DNA of 31,257 bases, taken from NCBI GenBank assembly GCA_035556655.1, contig DATMFW010000053.1, positions 1 through 31,257 of the forward strand, in the 5' to 3' direction. The position numbers and the translations under genes were made by a program. Source of the stretch: JBDSKH01 sp035556655. Its GTDB lineage: Bacteria > Actinomycetota > Actinomycetes > Actinomycetales > Microbacteriaceae. Below, piece by piece: positions 7,830-15,380 of the stretch; the first letter of the stretch is position 1, and every line of letters begins with the position of its first letter. The notes below the pieces were generated by a model. It was not told the origin of the DNA and searched no databases. It was given only the letters and a program-made list of their open reading frames with translations.

Positions 7830-8432
7830 TCAGGTGTCCAGGCTATCGGATGCGGTGGCGCTCGCATCCCTCGGAATCCGGATCAGACGGCCGGCTTGCA
7901 ACGCATAGACGATGCCCGCCCACCAGTAGAGGAACACCCCCCAGAGCGCCGCGGCCCAGCCGATCGGATCCGCCCAGGTCGCCACCGCGGGGAACGCCGC
8001 ACCCAGCACCAGGAGGGGCATCGCGGTCAGCAGGGCGAACGTGCCCATCTTGCCCAGATGGTGAACCGGCAGCGGCCCGTAGCCGTGGTTGGCCAGGATC
8101 ACCCCGACGATCAGCAACAGGAACTCGCGGGCGAAGATCATCCCCGCCAGCCACCACGGGATGAACCCGGTCCAGGCGAGCCCGATCAGCGTCGAGAAGA
8201 TGAACAGCCGGTCCGCCGCGGGATCGAGCAGCTGCCCGACCCGGCTCACCTGATTGAAGTGCCGCGCGACATAGCCGTCGACGAAGTCGGTCAGGCTCGA
8301 CACGACGAGCACCAGCAACGCCGGCAGGTACTGGCGGTTGACCAGCAGCACGAGGAAGACCGGGATCAGAAGGAGTCGGAAGAGGCTGAGCAGGTTCGGG
8401 ATCGTCACGATCCGGGTGCTCACTGTCGCCAC
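7830..8432 (-). CDS. CDP-alcohol phosphatidyltransferase
   Basis: A 200-residue integral membrane enzyme that transfers a phosphatidyl group from CDP-diacylglycerol to an alcohol, making phosphatidylglycerol phosphate or a related anionic lipid. The catalytic signature D-G-x2-A-R-x8-G-x3-D-x3-D is complete: DGYVARHFNQVSRVGQLLDP followed by AADR. About five to six membrane segments are visible. The start is GTG at 8432 with AGGAGG 5 bases upstream. It precedes garA with an 11-base gap, as pgsA-type genes precede the garA region in mycobacteria. PgsA versus another headgroup (for example cardiolipin) cannot be decided from motifs alone. Confidence 0.9.
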   Translation of the reverse strand: MATVSTRIVTIPNLLSLFRLLLIPVFLVLLVNRQYLPALLVLVVSSLTDFVDGYVARHFNQVSRVGQLLDPAADRLFIFSTLIGLAWTGFIPWWLAGMIFAREFLLLIVGVILANHGYGPLPVHHLGKMGTFALLTAMPLLVLGAAFPAVATWADPIGWAAALWGVFLYWWAGIVYALQAGRLIRIPRDASATASDSLDT

Positions 8433-8469
8433 ATCGACCTCCTCTCCGTCGCCCGAGTCTAGCCGTGGC

Positions 8470-8475
8470 TAGGAT
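8470..8475 (+). promoter_or_regulatory. -10 element, leaderless DUF1295 gene
   Basis: TAGGAT ends 6 bases before the ATG at 8482, placing the expected transcription start on or next to the start codon. No Shine-Dalgarno sequence is present. Confidence 0.6.
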
Positions 8476-8481
8476 CGCGAC

Positions 8482-9309
8482 ATGCAGTTCGACGGCGCCC
8501 TTCCGCTTCTCATCGTGATCCTGCTCGCGGCGGCGGTCTGCGCCTTCTGCTGGATCGCCTCGCTCATCAGCAAGGACAACTCCTGGGTCGACCGGCTGTG
8601 GTCGATCGTGCCCGTCGCCTACGTGTGGGTGTTCGCGATCGCCGCGGGGCTGGCCGATGTCCGCCTCGACGTGATGGCGGCCCTGGTGACCCTGTGGGGG
8701 GCGCGGCTGACCTTCAACTTCGCCCGCAAGGGCGGCTACTCCGGGCACGAGGACTACCGCTGGCCGATCCTGCGGGAGCGCATGACGCGCGCGCAGTTCG
8801 CGGTGTTCAATGTGCTCTTCATCGTGCTGTACCAGAACGCGATCCTCGTGCTCATCGCGCTCCCGGCGCTGACCGCGTTCCAGAACCGCGCCCCGTTCGG
8901 CGTGCTCGATGCCGTGCTGACCGTGCTGTTCCTCGGGCTGCTCGCCGGGGAGACCATCGCCGATCAACAGCAGTGGCGGTTCCACCGCGCCAAGGCGGCC
9001 GGGACGGCGGGGACCCGCTTCCTCACCTCGGGCCTGTTCCGGCTCTCGCGCCACCCGAACTTCTTCTTCGAGCAGGCTCAGTGGTGGGTGCTCTTCCTGT
9101 TCGCAGCGGTCGCCGCCGGCAGTCTGCTGCAGTGGACGGTCCTCGGTGCGCTGCTGCTCACACTGCTCTTCGTCGGCTCGACGCGGTTCACCGAGAGCAT
9201 CACACGGGGCAAGTACCCCGAGTACGCGGAGTACCAGCGCAGCACCTCCGCCGTGATCCCGTGGTTCCCTCGGCGTGCCCCCCAGGAGGCCCTCGCCGAC
9301 CGGGCGTAG
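8482..9309 (+). CDS. DUF1295 family membrane protein (steroid 5-alpha-reductase-like)
   Basis: A 275-residue polytopic membrane protein with about six to seven hydrophobic segments. Between them lie the DUF1295 signatures: DNSWVDRLWSIVP near the N-terminus, WGARLTFNFARKGGYSGHED, LFRLSRHPNFFFEQAQWW, and a C-terminal KYPEYAEYQRSTSAVIPWFP. Relatives include NADPH-dependent 3-oxo-5-alpha-steroid 4-dehydrogenases and isoprenylcysteine methyltransferases, but bacterial DUF1295 members mostly lack a tested substrate. The gene is leaderless (TAGGAT then 6 bases then ATG) and divergent from the phosphatidyltransferase gene. A role in membrane lipid or isoprenoid modification is only an inference. Confidence 0.88.
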   Translation: MQFDGALPLLIVILLAAAVCAFCWIASLISKDNSWVDRLWSIVPVAYVWVFAIAAGLADVRLDVMAALVTLWGARLTFNFARKGGYSGHEDYRWPILRERMTRAQFAVFNVLFIVLYQNAILVLIALPALTAFQNRAPFGVLDAVLTVLFLGLLAGETIADQQQWRFHRAKAAGTAGTRFLTSGLFRLSRHPNFFFEQAQWWVLFLFAAVAAGSLLQWTVLGALLLTLLFVGSTRFTESITRGKYPEYAEYQRSTSAVIPWFPRRAPQEALADRA

Positions 9310-9312
9310 CCT
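9307..9312 (+). promoter_or_regulatory. -10 element overlapping a stop codon
   Basis: TAGCCT ends 6 bases before the ATG at 9319. Its first three bases are the TAG stop codon of the DUF1295 gene, so one triplet serves as stop codon and as the conserved TA of the next promoter. Confidence 0.6.
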
Positions 9313-9318
9313 GGCGCC

Positions 9319-9792
9319 ATGTCGTGCATCCGTTTCAACACCCCCGCCCAGCGGGCCCAGCTCGCAGCCATGGCACCCGCCATGCTGACGCCGGAAGAGG
9401 CGGCCCGGCTCCATCCCGCTCCCCCGGTGACGGCCTCCAAGATCCGCCGCTTGCGCATTCTGGCGGCGGATGCGAACCCCAAGATCCGCGAGAGCGTCGC
9501 CTCGAGCTACCACGCCCCCGCCGACGTCTACGAGCAGCTCGCCCACGACCCCGACCCCGGGGTGCGGGCCTGCCTGGCGCGTAACGAGAGCACGCCGTGC
9601 GACCTGCTGCGCGAACTCGCGGACGACGAGTCCGAGACCGTGCGCGGCTTCGTCGCCGTCAACTACTTCGTGCCCGCCGACGTGATGTCCAAGCTCGCCG
9701 AGGACGACAGCCCGATCGTGCGCTCGCTCGTGGAGTGGAAGGCGTCACTCGCCGCCGAGCGCGACCCCGAGCTCCTCGTCGAGAGCCGCTAG
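9319..9792 (+). CDS. LRV-repeat protein (leucine-rich repeat variant)
   Basis: A 157-residue soluble protein. From residue ~40 it is built of about four 24-residue repeats of the form D-x-x-x-x-V-R-x-x-L/V-A-x-N-x-x-x-P-x-D-L-L-x-x-L-A; examples are DPDPGVRACLARNESTPCDL and DESETVRGFVAVNYFVPADV. This matches the LRV/HEAT-like superhelix, a protein-binding scaffold of unknown partner in most bacteria. The start is fixed by TAGCCT 6 bases upstream. The last 48 bases overlap the convergent Nudix gene. No catalytic motif is seen. Confidence 0.8.
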   Translation: MSCIRFNTPAQRAQLAAMAPAMLTPEEAARLHPAPPVTASKIRRLRILAADANPKIRESVASSYHAPADVYEQLAHDPDPGVRACLARNESTPCDLLRELADDESETVRGFVAVNYFVPADVMSKLAEDDSPIVRSLVEWKASLAAERDPELLVESR

Positions 9793-10266
9793 GGTCGCCC
9801 GCAGCTCGGGCCAGGCCCGAGCGACCCCGGGGTGGAGGGGCAGAGCCGCCACCTCGGCGAACGGGACCCAGCGCAGGGCCTCGCTCTCGGCATCCCCCAG
9901 GACCGGTTCGAAGAGCCGCGAGGCCTTCGCCAGCACGGTCGTGTAGCTCCAGTAGCCCAGGTCGAGTACCTGGGTGCCGAGCACCTGGACCGCCTCGGGC
10001 GGAACGCCGGCCTCTTCGTCGGACTCGCGGATGGCCGCCTGCTCCGGGCTCTCCCCCGTCTTGCGCGCACCGCCCGGAAGACCCCAGGTGCCGCCGAAGT
10101 GACTCCAGCCCACGCGCAGCTGCAGCAGGGCGCCGGCCTCCGGGTGGGCCAGCAGCAGACCGGCGGCGCCGTAGCGCCCCCAGAAGCGACCCTCGGGTCC
10201 GTCGACCCAGACGTCCTCGGGGCCGTGGGGACGGCGCGCCGTCGGATCGTGCTCGGGACGCGCCAT
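9745..10266 (-). CDS. Nudix hydrolase
   Basis: A 173-residue hydrolase of nucleoside diphosphates linked to another moiety. The Nudix box G-x5-E-x7-R-E-x2-E-E-x-G is complete: GARKTGESPEQAAIRESDEE then AGV. Upstream WGLPGG is typical. The substrate cannot be read from the sequence (mutator dNTPase, ADP-ribose or NDP-sugar types are all possible). The ATG has TAGGCT 6 bases upstream, so it is probably leaderless, and its promoter is interleaved with that of the divergent S4 gene. The 3' end overlaps the LRV gene by 48 bases. Confidence 0.92.
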   Translation of the reverse strand: MARPEHDPTARRPHGPEDVWVDGPEGRFWGRYGAAGLLLAHPEAGALLQLRVGWSHFGGTWGLPGGARKTGESPEQAAIRESDEEAGVPPEAVQVLGTQVLDLGYWSYTTVLAKASRLFEPVLGDAESEALRWVPFAEVAALPLHPGVARAWPELRATLAALDEELGVALGGE

Positions 10267-10296
10267 GGGCCCAGCCTACGGCGGTACCGTGGCGGG
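10267..10296. promoter_or_regulatory. Minimal 30-bp divergent leaderless promoter pair
   Basis: Between the two start codons lie exactly five 6-base blocks: spacer, minus-strand -10 (TAGGCT, 10273-10278), centre, plus-strand -10 (TACCGT, 10285-10290), spacer. Any -35 contact for each gene must fall beyond the other gene's -10 or within its first codons, so simultaneous initiation looks sterically unlikely. Confidence 0.6.
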
Positions 10297-10662
10297 GTGA
10301 GCGAGGGGCGGGTCGACAGCTGGATCTGGGCGATCCGGATCGCGAAGACGCGCTCGGCCGCGACGGCCCTGTGCAAGGCCGGACACGTCCGCGTGAACGG
10401 CGACCGCGCCAAGCCCGCCCAGGCGGTGAAGATCGGCGACGAGGTGCGGGTGTTCGTGCCGGGGGTCGGAGAGCGCATCGTGGAGGTCCGCGCGATCCTG
10501 GCCAAACGGGTCAGTGCCGCCCTTGCCGCTCCCGCCTACCTCGATCACACGCCGCCGCCCCCGCCCCGCGAGGAGCGCGTGTTCGTTGCGGAGCGCGATC
10601 GGGGCGCGGGCAGGCCGACGAAGCGCGACCGGCGCGATATCGAGAAGCTGCGGGGGTACTGA
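10297..10662 (+). CDS. S4-domain RNA-binding protein (Hsp15-like)
   Basis: A 121-residue basic protein with an N-terminal S4 domain: RVDSWIWAIRIAKTRSAATA, then CKAGHVRVNGDRAKPAQAVK and GDEVRV. A basic tail ends RPTKRDRRDIEKLRGY. The E. coli relative Hsp15 (HslR) binds stalled 50S subunits that carry nascent-chain-tRNA, so a ribosome-recycling role is plausible but unproven here. The GTG start is supported by TACCGT 6 bases upstream and by the S4 fold beginning at once. It is convergent with the SPFH gene; the 42-base gap holds nothing recognisable. Confidence 0.9.
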   Translation: MSEGRVDSWIWAIRIAKTRSAATALCKAGHVRVNGDRAKPAQAVKIGDEVRVFVPGVGERIVEVRAILAKRVSAALAAPAYLDHTPPPPPREERVFVAERDRGAGRPTKRDRRDIEKLRGY

Positions 10663-10704
10663 GGCGGTGTCGTTACGCGCCGTCGGCGCTCCTGGACCAT
10701 CGGG

Positions 10705-11694
10705 TCACTTCGAGACGTTCACCAGGCCGTTGAAGCCCTCGGGCACCACGACCAGGTTGCCGGCGGCGGCCAGCTCCTTCAGCGTGTCGAGGTAGCGCTG
10801 CTTCAGGATCGCCTCGGTCAGGCTCGCGGCCAGGATCGCGTTGGCGTCGGCCTCGGCCTGAGCCTGCACGACCTTCTGCTGCGCCGACACCTTCGCCGCC
10901 TCGAGCTTGGCCTGCTCGGTCTCGACGTTGATCTGAGCCTCCTGCGCGGCGGCGTACGCGTTGGTGACCTGCTCGCCGTAGCGGATCTCTTGCAGGGCGA
11001 CGTCCTCGACGATGATGCCGTCGTCCTTCCAGCGCGCGGTGAGCGCCTTCAGGATGTCGTCCTGCACCTCGTCGCGCTGGGTCAGCATCTCGATGGTGGT
11101 GAACTTGCCGGGCACCGAACGCACCACCGAGCGGATGTCGTTGAAGATCAGGCGCGTCCGCAGGTTCTCTTCGTTGTAGTAGGCGCTGTAGATGTCGATC
11201 ACCGCGTCGGGATCGAGGCTGTAGCGCACCGAGATGTCGATGTTCGCGGTGACGCCCTCGGCATCCTGCACCGTGATCTGCGGGCCGTCCGGGCTGCCGC
11301 CGACGTTGTCGCCCTGGCCGGGCTCCTGCTCGCTGACGAACACGGCACGCTGGTTGCGCACGTCGAAGGTCACCACATCGACCCACGGCGCCTTCGCGTG
11401 CAACCCGGCGGCGGTCTCGTAGCCCACGATCGAGCCGGTCCAGTCGCGCAGCACGTTGGCCTGGCCGACGTCCTGGCGGAAGAACGAGGAGAACACCGTG
11501 AACAGGATCGCCAGGAAGAACAGGCCGGCGGCGGCCCAGCGGGCGGCACGGGAGATGACGACGTTCGTGCCGCGCTTGAACGCGCTGCCGTTCGGGGTGT
11601 CGCCCGACGCCACGACGCGCGCCTTCGCGTTGGAGGCGGCGACGATCAGGGCGATGACGCCGACGAAGGCCAGGATGATCGCGAGGATGAACAC
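10705..11694 (-). CDS. SPFH/band-7 (prohibitin-like) membrane protein
   Basis: A 329-residue protein with two N-terminal hydrophobic segments (~1-22 and ~52-72). An SPFH domain follows (~75-260), including GLHAKAPWVDVVTFDVRNQR and the conserved strand DIIVEDVALQEIRYG-like region, then an Ala/Gln/Glu-rich helix (~245-300) suited to coiled-coil oligomerisation. Such proteins form membrane microdomain scaffolds and often modulate membrane proteases such as FtsH. No NfeD partner gene is adjacent. The GTG at 11694 is preceded by TAGGGT with a 6-base gap, so it is probably leaderless. Confidence 0.88.
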   Translation of the reverse strand: MFILAIILAFVGVIALIVAASNAKARVVASGDTPNGSAFKRGTNVVISRAARWAAAGLFFLAILFTVFSSFFRQDVGQANVLRDWTGSIVGYETAAGLHAKAPWVDVVTFDVRNQRAVFVSEQEPGQGDNVGGSPDGPQITVQDAEGVTANIDISVRYSLDPDAVIDIYSAYYNEENLRTRLIFNDIRSVVRSVPGKFTTIEMLTQRDEVQDDILKALTARWKDDGIIVEDVALQEIRYGEQVTNAYAAAQEAQINVETEQAKLEAAKVSAQQKVVQAQAEADANAILAASLTEAILKQRYLDTLKELAAAGNLVVVPEGFNGLVNVSK

Positions 11695-11712
11695 GCCAAC
11701 ACCCTATGGGGA

Positions 11713-12210
11713 TCAGGCGACCGCCGTCGCCTCCAGGCCGCTCTCGATCGCCGCGATGACCGCCGGGTCGTCCGGCTGGGTCGAGGGCCGGAACCGGGTC
11801 AGTGTGCCGTCCGGTGCGAGCACGAACTTCTCGAAGTTCCAGGCGACCTTGCCCGCCGTGCCGTCGTCGGCGACCACCTGGGTGAGCTCGGCGTACAGCG
11901 GGTGACGGTGGCGTCCGTTGACCTTCACCTTGTCCATCAGCGGGAAGGTGACGCCGTACGTCGTGGAGCAGAACTCCTTGATCTCCTCGTTGGTCCCCGG
12001 CTCCTGCCCCATGAACTGGTTACACGGGAACCCGAGCACCGTGAAGCCGCGGTCGGCGTACTGCTTCTGCAGCTCTTCGAGCTTCTCGTACTGGGGAGTG
12101 TTGCCGCAGCGCGAGGCGACATTGACCAGCAGCACCGTCCGGTCGGCGTACTCGGCGAGCGTCGTCTCCGCGCCGTCGATCGTGGTGAGTGATATGTCAC
12201 GGATCCCCAT
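11713..12210 (-). CDS. Glutathione peroxidase-family thiol peroxidase
   Basis: A 165-residue peroxidase. Family blocks are present: NVASRCGNTPQYEKLEELQK with peroxidatic Cys35, GFPCNQFMGQEPG with the active-site Gln, and the WNFEKF block with Trp and Asn. A second Cys (C81, in EIKEFC) is at the place where thioredoxin-dependent members have their resolving Cys. In an actinobacterium this points to use of thioredoxin or mycothiol-linked reductants rather than glutathione. TATGCT ends 6 bases before the ATG, making the mRNA probably leaderless. It is divergent from the GNAT gene. Confidence 0.93.
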   Translation of the reverse strand: MGIRDISLTTIDGAETTLAEYADRTVLLVNVASRCGNTPQYEKLEELQKQYADRGFTVLGFPCNQFMGQEPGTNEEIKEFCSTTYGVTFPLMDKVKVNGRHRHPLYAELTQVVADDGTAGKVAWNFEKFVLAPDGTLTRFRPSTQPDDPAVIAAIESGLEATAVA

Positions 12211-12251
12211 GGTCGCAGCATACGGGGAAGTCGCCGGGTTAGCCTGAGGCC
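12211..12251. promoter_or_regulatory. Divergent leaderless promoters, peroxidase/GNAT
   Basis: Minus-strand TATGCT (12217-12222) and plus-strand TAGCCT (12240-12245) each stop 6 bases before their start codons, with 17 bases between them. Neither gene shows a Shine-Dalgarno sequence. Confidence 0.55.
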
Positions 12252-12533
12252 ATGGCCACCGACCTGCGGCACGAGCCCGACGCCCACCGATACACCATGT
12301 TCGTCGACGGCGAGCTGGTGTCGGTCGCCGAGTACCTCGACCACGGGCGCGGCATCGTCTTCCACCACACCGTGACGATCCCCAAGCACCGCGGCAACGG
12401 CTACGCCGATCGGCTCATCACCTTCGCCATGGACGACGTCGAGCGCCGGGGCGCCGGACCGGTCAGCCCCACCTGCTGGTACGTCGCCGAATGGTTCGAC
12501 CGCCACCCCGAGCGCGCGGGGCTGCGTGCGTAG
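12252..12533 (+). CDS. Small GNAT-type N-acetyltransferase (YjdJ-like)
   Basis: A 93-residue protein of the short GNAT subgroup: EYLDHGRGIVFHHTVTIPKH then RGNGYADRLITFAMDD, where the R-G-x-G-x-A loop binds acetyl-CoA, and a C-terminal CWYVAEWFDRHPE. Substrates of this subgroup are generally unknown. It is the first gene of a plus-strand operon: its last 8 bases overlap nnrE. It has its own leaderless promoter (TAGCCT). Confidence 0.88.
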   Translation: MATDLRHEPDAHRYTMFVDGELVSVAEYLDHGRGIVFHHTVTIPKHRGNGYADRLITFAMDDVERRGAGPVSPTCWYVAEWFDRHPERAGLRA

Positions 12534-13143
12534 CTACACCGTCGCCCAGGTGCGCGCGGCCGAGGCCCCGCTGATCGAGGCAGGCGTGCCGCTCATGCGG
12601 CGCGCCGCGACGGCACTGGCCGCCCGGGTGCGCGAGGCCGGGCGGACCCCCGTCGTCGTGCTCGCCGGACCGGGAGACAACGGCGGCGATGCCCTCTACG
12701 CCGCCGCAGAGCTGGCCGCGGACGCGGAGGTGCTGCTGGTGCGCACCGGTACGGCGGTGCACGAGGCGGCGTGGGCGGCGGCCACCGGGGCCGGGGCCCG
12801 GGAGATCCCGGCGGATGCGGTCGGCAGCGTCATCACGGACGACGCCGTCATCGTCGACGGCATGCGCGGGATCGGGGGCTCGGGAGCCGGACTGCGCGAC
12901 CTCGCCCGGGAGACGGCCCTGCGCATCCGGCCGCTGCTCGAGCCGCGGGCGCGTCCTCTCATCGTCGCCGTCGACGTACCGAGCGGCATCGACGCCGACA
13001 CCGGTGCCGCCGACGATGCGGTACTACCGGCCGACGTCACCGTCACGTTCGGAGCGCTCAAGCGCGGCCTCACCCGCGAACCGGCCCGCGGACTCGGCGG
13101 CCGGATCGAGGTGGCCGACATCGGGCTCGGCCTGAGAGGCTGA
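12526..13143 (+). CDS. nnrE: NAD(P)H-hydrate epimerase (YjeF N-terminal domain)
   Basis: A 205-residue repair enzyme that epimerises damaged, hydrated NAD(P)H so that the companion dehydratase can restore it. Motifs: AGPGDNGGDALYAAAEL, AVDVPSGIDADTG, and VTFGALKRGL near the C-terminus. Only the epimerase domain is encoded; the dehydratase (NnrD) domain, often fused to it, is absent and must lie elsewhere. The GTG start overlaps the end of the GNAT gene by 8 bases, indicating translational coupling, and the stop is 4 bases before the GH15 gene. Confidence 0.9.
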   Translation: MRSYTVAQVRAAEAPLIEAGVPLMRRAATALAARVREAGRTPVVVLAGPGDNGGDALYAAAELAADAEVLLVRTGTAVHEAAWAAATGAGAREIPADAVGSVITDDAVIVDGMRGIGGSGAGLRDLARETALRIRPLLEPRARPLIVAVDVPSGIDADTGAADDAVLPADVTVTFGALKRGLTREPARGLGGRIEVADIGLGLRG

Positions 13144-13147
13144 CACC

Positions 13148-14920
13148 GTGCCCCTGGCGATCGAGGACTACGCCCTCATCGGCGACTGCCACACCGGCGC
13201 CCTCGTCGGCACCGACGGCAGCATCGACTGGCTGTGCCTGCCGCGGTTCGACTCGCCGTCGACGTTCGGCGCACTGCTCGGGGACGAGGAGCACGGCCAC
13301 TGGCGCCTCGCCCCCACCGGCGCGACCCGGTGCACGTCGCGGCGCTACGACGAGGACACCTTCGTGCTCATCACCCGCTGGGAGACCGCGACGGGCACCG
13401 CGGAGGTCGTCGACCTCATGCCGCACGGGGACCGGCGCGCCGACGTCATCCGCCGGGTGCGCGGAATCAGCGGGATCGTCGAGTTCGAACAGGTGCTGCG
13501 GCTGCGCTTCGACTACGCCGGTGCCCTGCCGTGGATCCGCCAGGTGCCCGACGGCCTGCTGGCCGTCGCGGGGCCCGACGCCGTCATCGTGCGCGGGCCG
13601 CGGCTGGTCGCCGCCGGCATGTCGCACCACGGCACGTTCGAGGTGCGGGCCGGGGAGAGCGTCGACACCGTGATGACCTGGTTCCCCGCGCACCGCCCGC
13701 CGCCCGCGCCGACCGACGTGAGCACCGGCATCGAAGAGACCGTCGGGTGGTGGCGGCACTGGGCGTCGGGGTGCGCGGACCTCGGCCGCTACGACGCCGA
13801 GGTGCGCCGCTCGCTGCTGGTGTTGCGCGCACTCACCCACGAGGACACCGGCGGCGTCGTCGCCGCCGCGACAACCAGCCTGCCCGAGCAGGACGGCGGC
13901 GTGCGCAACTGGGACTACCGCTACGTCTGGCTGCGGGATGCGGCGCTCACCCTCTCGGCGCTCATGGGCCACGGCTTCGCCGCCGAGGCGGCCGAATGGC
14001 GCGGCTGGCTGCTGCGCGCCATCGCGGGAGACCCCGCCGACGTGCAGATCATGTACGGACTGAGCGGAGAGCGCCGCCTGCCCGAGCTCGAACTCGACAG
14101 CCTGCCCGGCTATCGCGGTGCGGCGCCCGTGCGCATCGGCAACGGCGCGTACCAGCAGTTCCAGGGCGACGTGTTCGGCGAGGTCATGCTGGCGCTGCAG
14201 AAGGCGCGCAGCATCGGGGTCGACGACGACGGGTTCTCGTGGTCGCTGCAGCTGGCGTTGCTCGACTTCGTCGAGCACAACCTCGACCGGCCCGACAACG
14301 GCATCTGGGAGATCCGCGGTCCGCTTCGCACCTTCACCCACTCGCGGGCGATGCTCTGGGCGGCGTTCGACTGCGGCATCCGCGCCGTCACCGAACACGG
14401 GCTGCGCGGGCCCGTCGACAGATGGACGACGTTGCGCGACCGGCTGCGGGCCGAGATCGAGGAACACGGCTTCGACTCCGGTCGGGGCAGCTACGTCCAG
14501 GCCTACGACTCCCCCGAGGTCGACGCGTCGTTGCTGCAACTCGCGCAGATCGGATTCGTGGCGCCTACCGACCCGCGGATGCTCGGCACTGTCGCCGCCC
14601 TCGAGAACGACCTGCTGCGCGACGGCCTGCTGCTGCGCTACCGCACCGAGACCGACGTCGACGGGCTGCCCGGCGACGAGCACCCCTTCCTCGCCTGCTC
14701 GTTCTGGCTCGCCGAGCAGTACGCCCTCTCGGGGCGGGTGGATGACGCGGTCGCCCTCATGGACCGCCTCGTGTCGTTCTGCAACGACGTCGGCCTGCTC
14801 AGCGAGGAGTACGACGTCTCCGGAGCCCGTCAGATGGGCAACACCCCGCAGGCGCTGTCCCACCTCGCGCTCGTCGAGGCGGCCGACGCTATCGCCGTGG
14901 CCGCAGCCGGAAGATCCTGA
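13148..14920 (+). CDS. Glycoside hydrolase family 15 (glucoamylase/trehalase-like)
   Basis: A 590-residue cytoplasmic enzyme without signal peptide. It has the N-terminal beta-sandwich and opening typical of actinobacterial GH15 (AIEDYALIGDCHTGALVGTD, GSIDWLCLPRFDSPS) and a C-terminal (alpha/alpha)6 barrel with NWDYRYVWLRDA. Candidate catalytic acids are Glu388 in GIWEIRG (general acid) and Glu553 in LLSEEYD (general base). Mycobacterial relatives are trehalases, so either an alpha-glucan or trehalose may be the substrate. The GTG start is 4 bases after nnrE, so it is the third gene of the operon. Its last 32 bases overlap the convergent Ddn-like gene. Confidence 0.93.
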   Translation: MPLAIEDYALIGDCHTGALVGTDGSIDWLCLPRFDSPSTFGALLGDEEHGHWRLAPTGATRCTSRRYDEDTFVLITRWETATGTAEVVDLMPHGDRRADVIRRVRGISGIVEFEQVLRLRFDYAGALPWIRQVPDGLLAVAGPDAVIVRGPRLVAAGMSHHGTFEVRAGESVDTVMTWFPAHRPPPAPTDVSTGIEETVGWWRHWASGCADLGRYDAEVRRSLLVLRALTHEDTGGVVAAATTSLPEQDGGVRNWDYRYVWLRDAALTLSALMGHGFAAEAAEWRGWLLRAIAGDPADVQIMYGLSGERRLPELELDSLPGYRGAAPVRIGNGAYQQFQGDVFGEVMLALQKARSIGVDDDGFSWSLQLALLDFVEHNLDRPDNGIWEIRGPLRTFTHSRAMLWAAFDCGIRAVTEHGLRGPVDRWTTLRDRLRAEIEEHGFDSGRGSYVQAYDSPEVDASLLQLAQIGFVAPTDPRMLGTVAALENDLLRDGLLLRYRTETDVDGLPGDEHPFLACSFWLAEQYALSGRVDDAVALMDRLVSFCNDVGLLSEEYDVSGARQMGNTPQALSHLALVEAADAIAVAAAGRS

Positions 14921-15365
14921 GCTCGCGACCCGCCGTGCGCTCATACCCCCGGTAGCCCGGCCAGTTGCGCTCCAGCTTCGCCCAGGTCGTCTCGCGTTGC
15001 GCCGCGGGGACGAGGGTGGCGCGCACGGGGATGCGGGTGCCGCGGACGGTGACCGCGGCATCCGGATTCTGCAGCAGGTTGGCCGTCCAGGCCGGATGGG
15101 TCTCGCGGGCGAAATTGCTGCCGGTGATCAGCATGTCCTCACCGTCGGGGCAGTACATGAGCTCGCTGTCGCGCGGCAGACCCGACTTCGCTCCCGTCGT
15201 GTGCAACACCAGCGAGGGCACCCCCAGGTTGCTGAGCGGGGCGCGAGCGCCGAGGCGCCTCCAGGCGCGCTCGAGCGGGGGCATGATGCGCGGCCCGGCC
15301 CGCCGGAACACCGCCGTGCGCGAGAACCACGCGACGGCCGGCCGCAGGGGGCGAGGCAGGGGCAT
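14889..15365 (-). CDS. Ddn-like F420-dependent nitroreductase/quinone reductase family protein
   Basis: About 158 residues of the deazaflavin-dependent nitroreductase family. The core is VPSLVLHTTGAKSGLPRDSE, then the segment containing GSNFARETHPAWTANLLQNP, which binds cofactor in Ddn. Known members use reduced F420 to reduce quinones or nitroaromatics; others bind FMN, FAD or haem. The start is uncertain: ATG at 15365 (MPLPRPLRP) fits the usual family N-terminus and has CAAGAT 7 bases upstream, while ATG at 15374 (MVRMPLP) is also in frame. It is divergent from a luciferase-like monooxygenase, with overlapping promoter elements. Confidence 0.85.
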   Translation of the reverse strand: MPLPRPLRPAVAWFSRTAVFRRAGPRIMPPLERAWRRLGARAPLSNLGVPSLVLHTTGAKSGLPRDSELMYCPDGEDMLITGSNFARETHPAWTANLLQNPDAAVTVRGTRIPVRATLVPAAQRETTWAKLERNWPGYRGYERTAGRELRIFRLRPRR

Positions 15366-15368
15366 GCG

Positions 15369-15374
15369 TACCAT
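15369..15374 (+). promoter_or_regulatory. -10 element, leaderless luciferase-like gene
   Basis: TACCAT ends 6 bases before the GTG at 15381. On the opposite strand this hexamer overlaps the first codons of the longer reading of the Ddn-like gene. Confidence 0.55.
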
Positions 15375-15380
15375 CTTGGC

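Noticed and set aside
7843..9546. 567-residue minus-strand open frame
   Set aside because: Low-complexity Arg/Gly/Asp-rich translation without motifs; it is the shadow of the DUF1295 and phosphatidyltransferase genes.
13070..15061. 663-residue minus-strand open frame
   Set aside because: Antisense to the GH15 gene, which has both catalytic acids and family N-terminus; the minus translation shows no domain.
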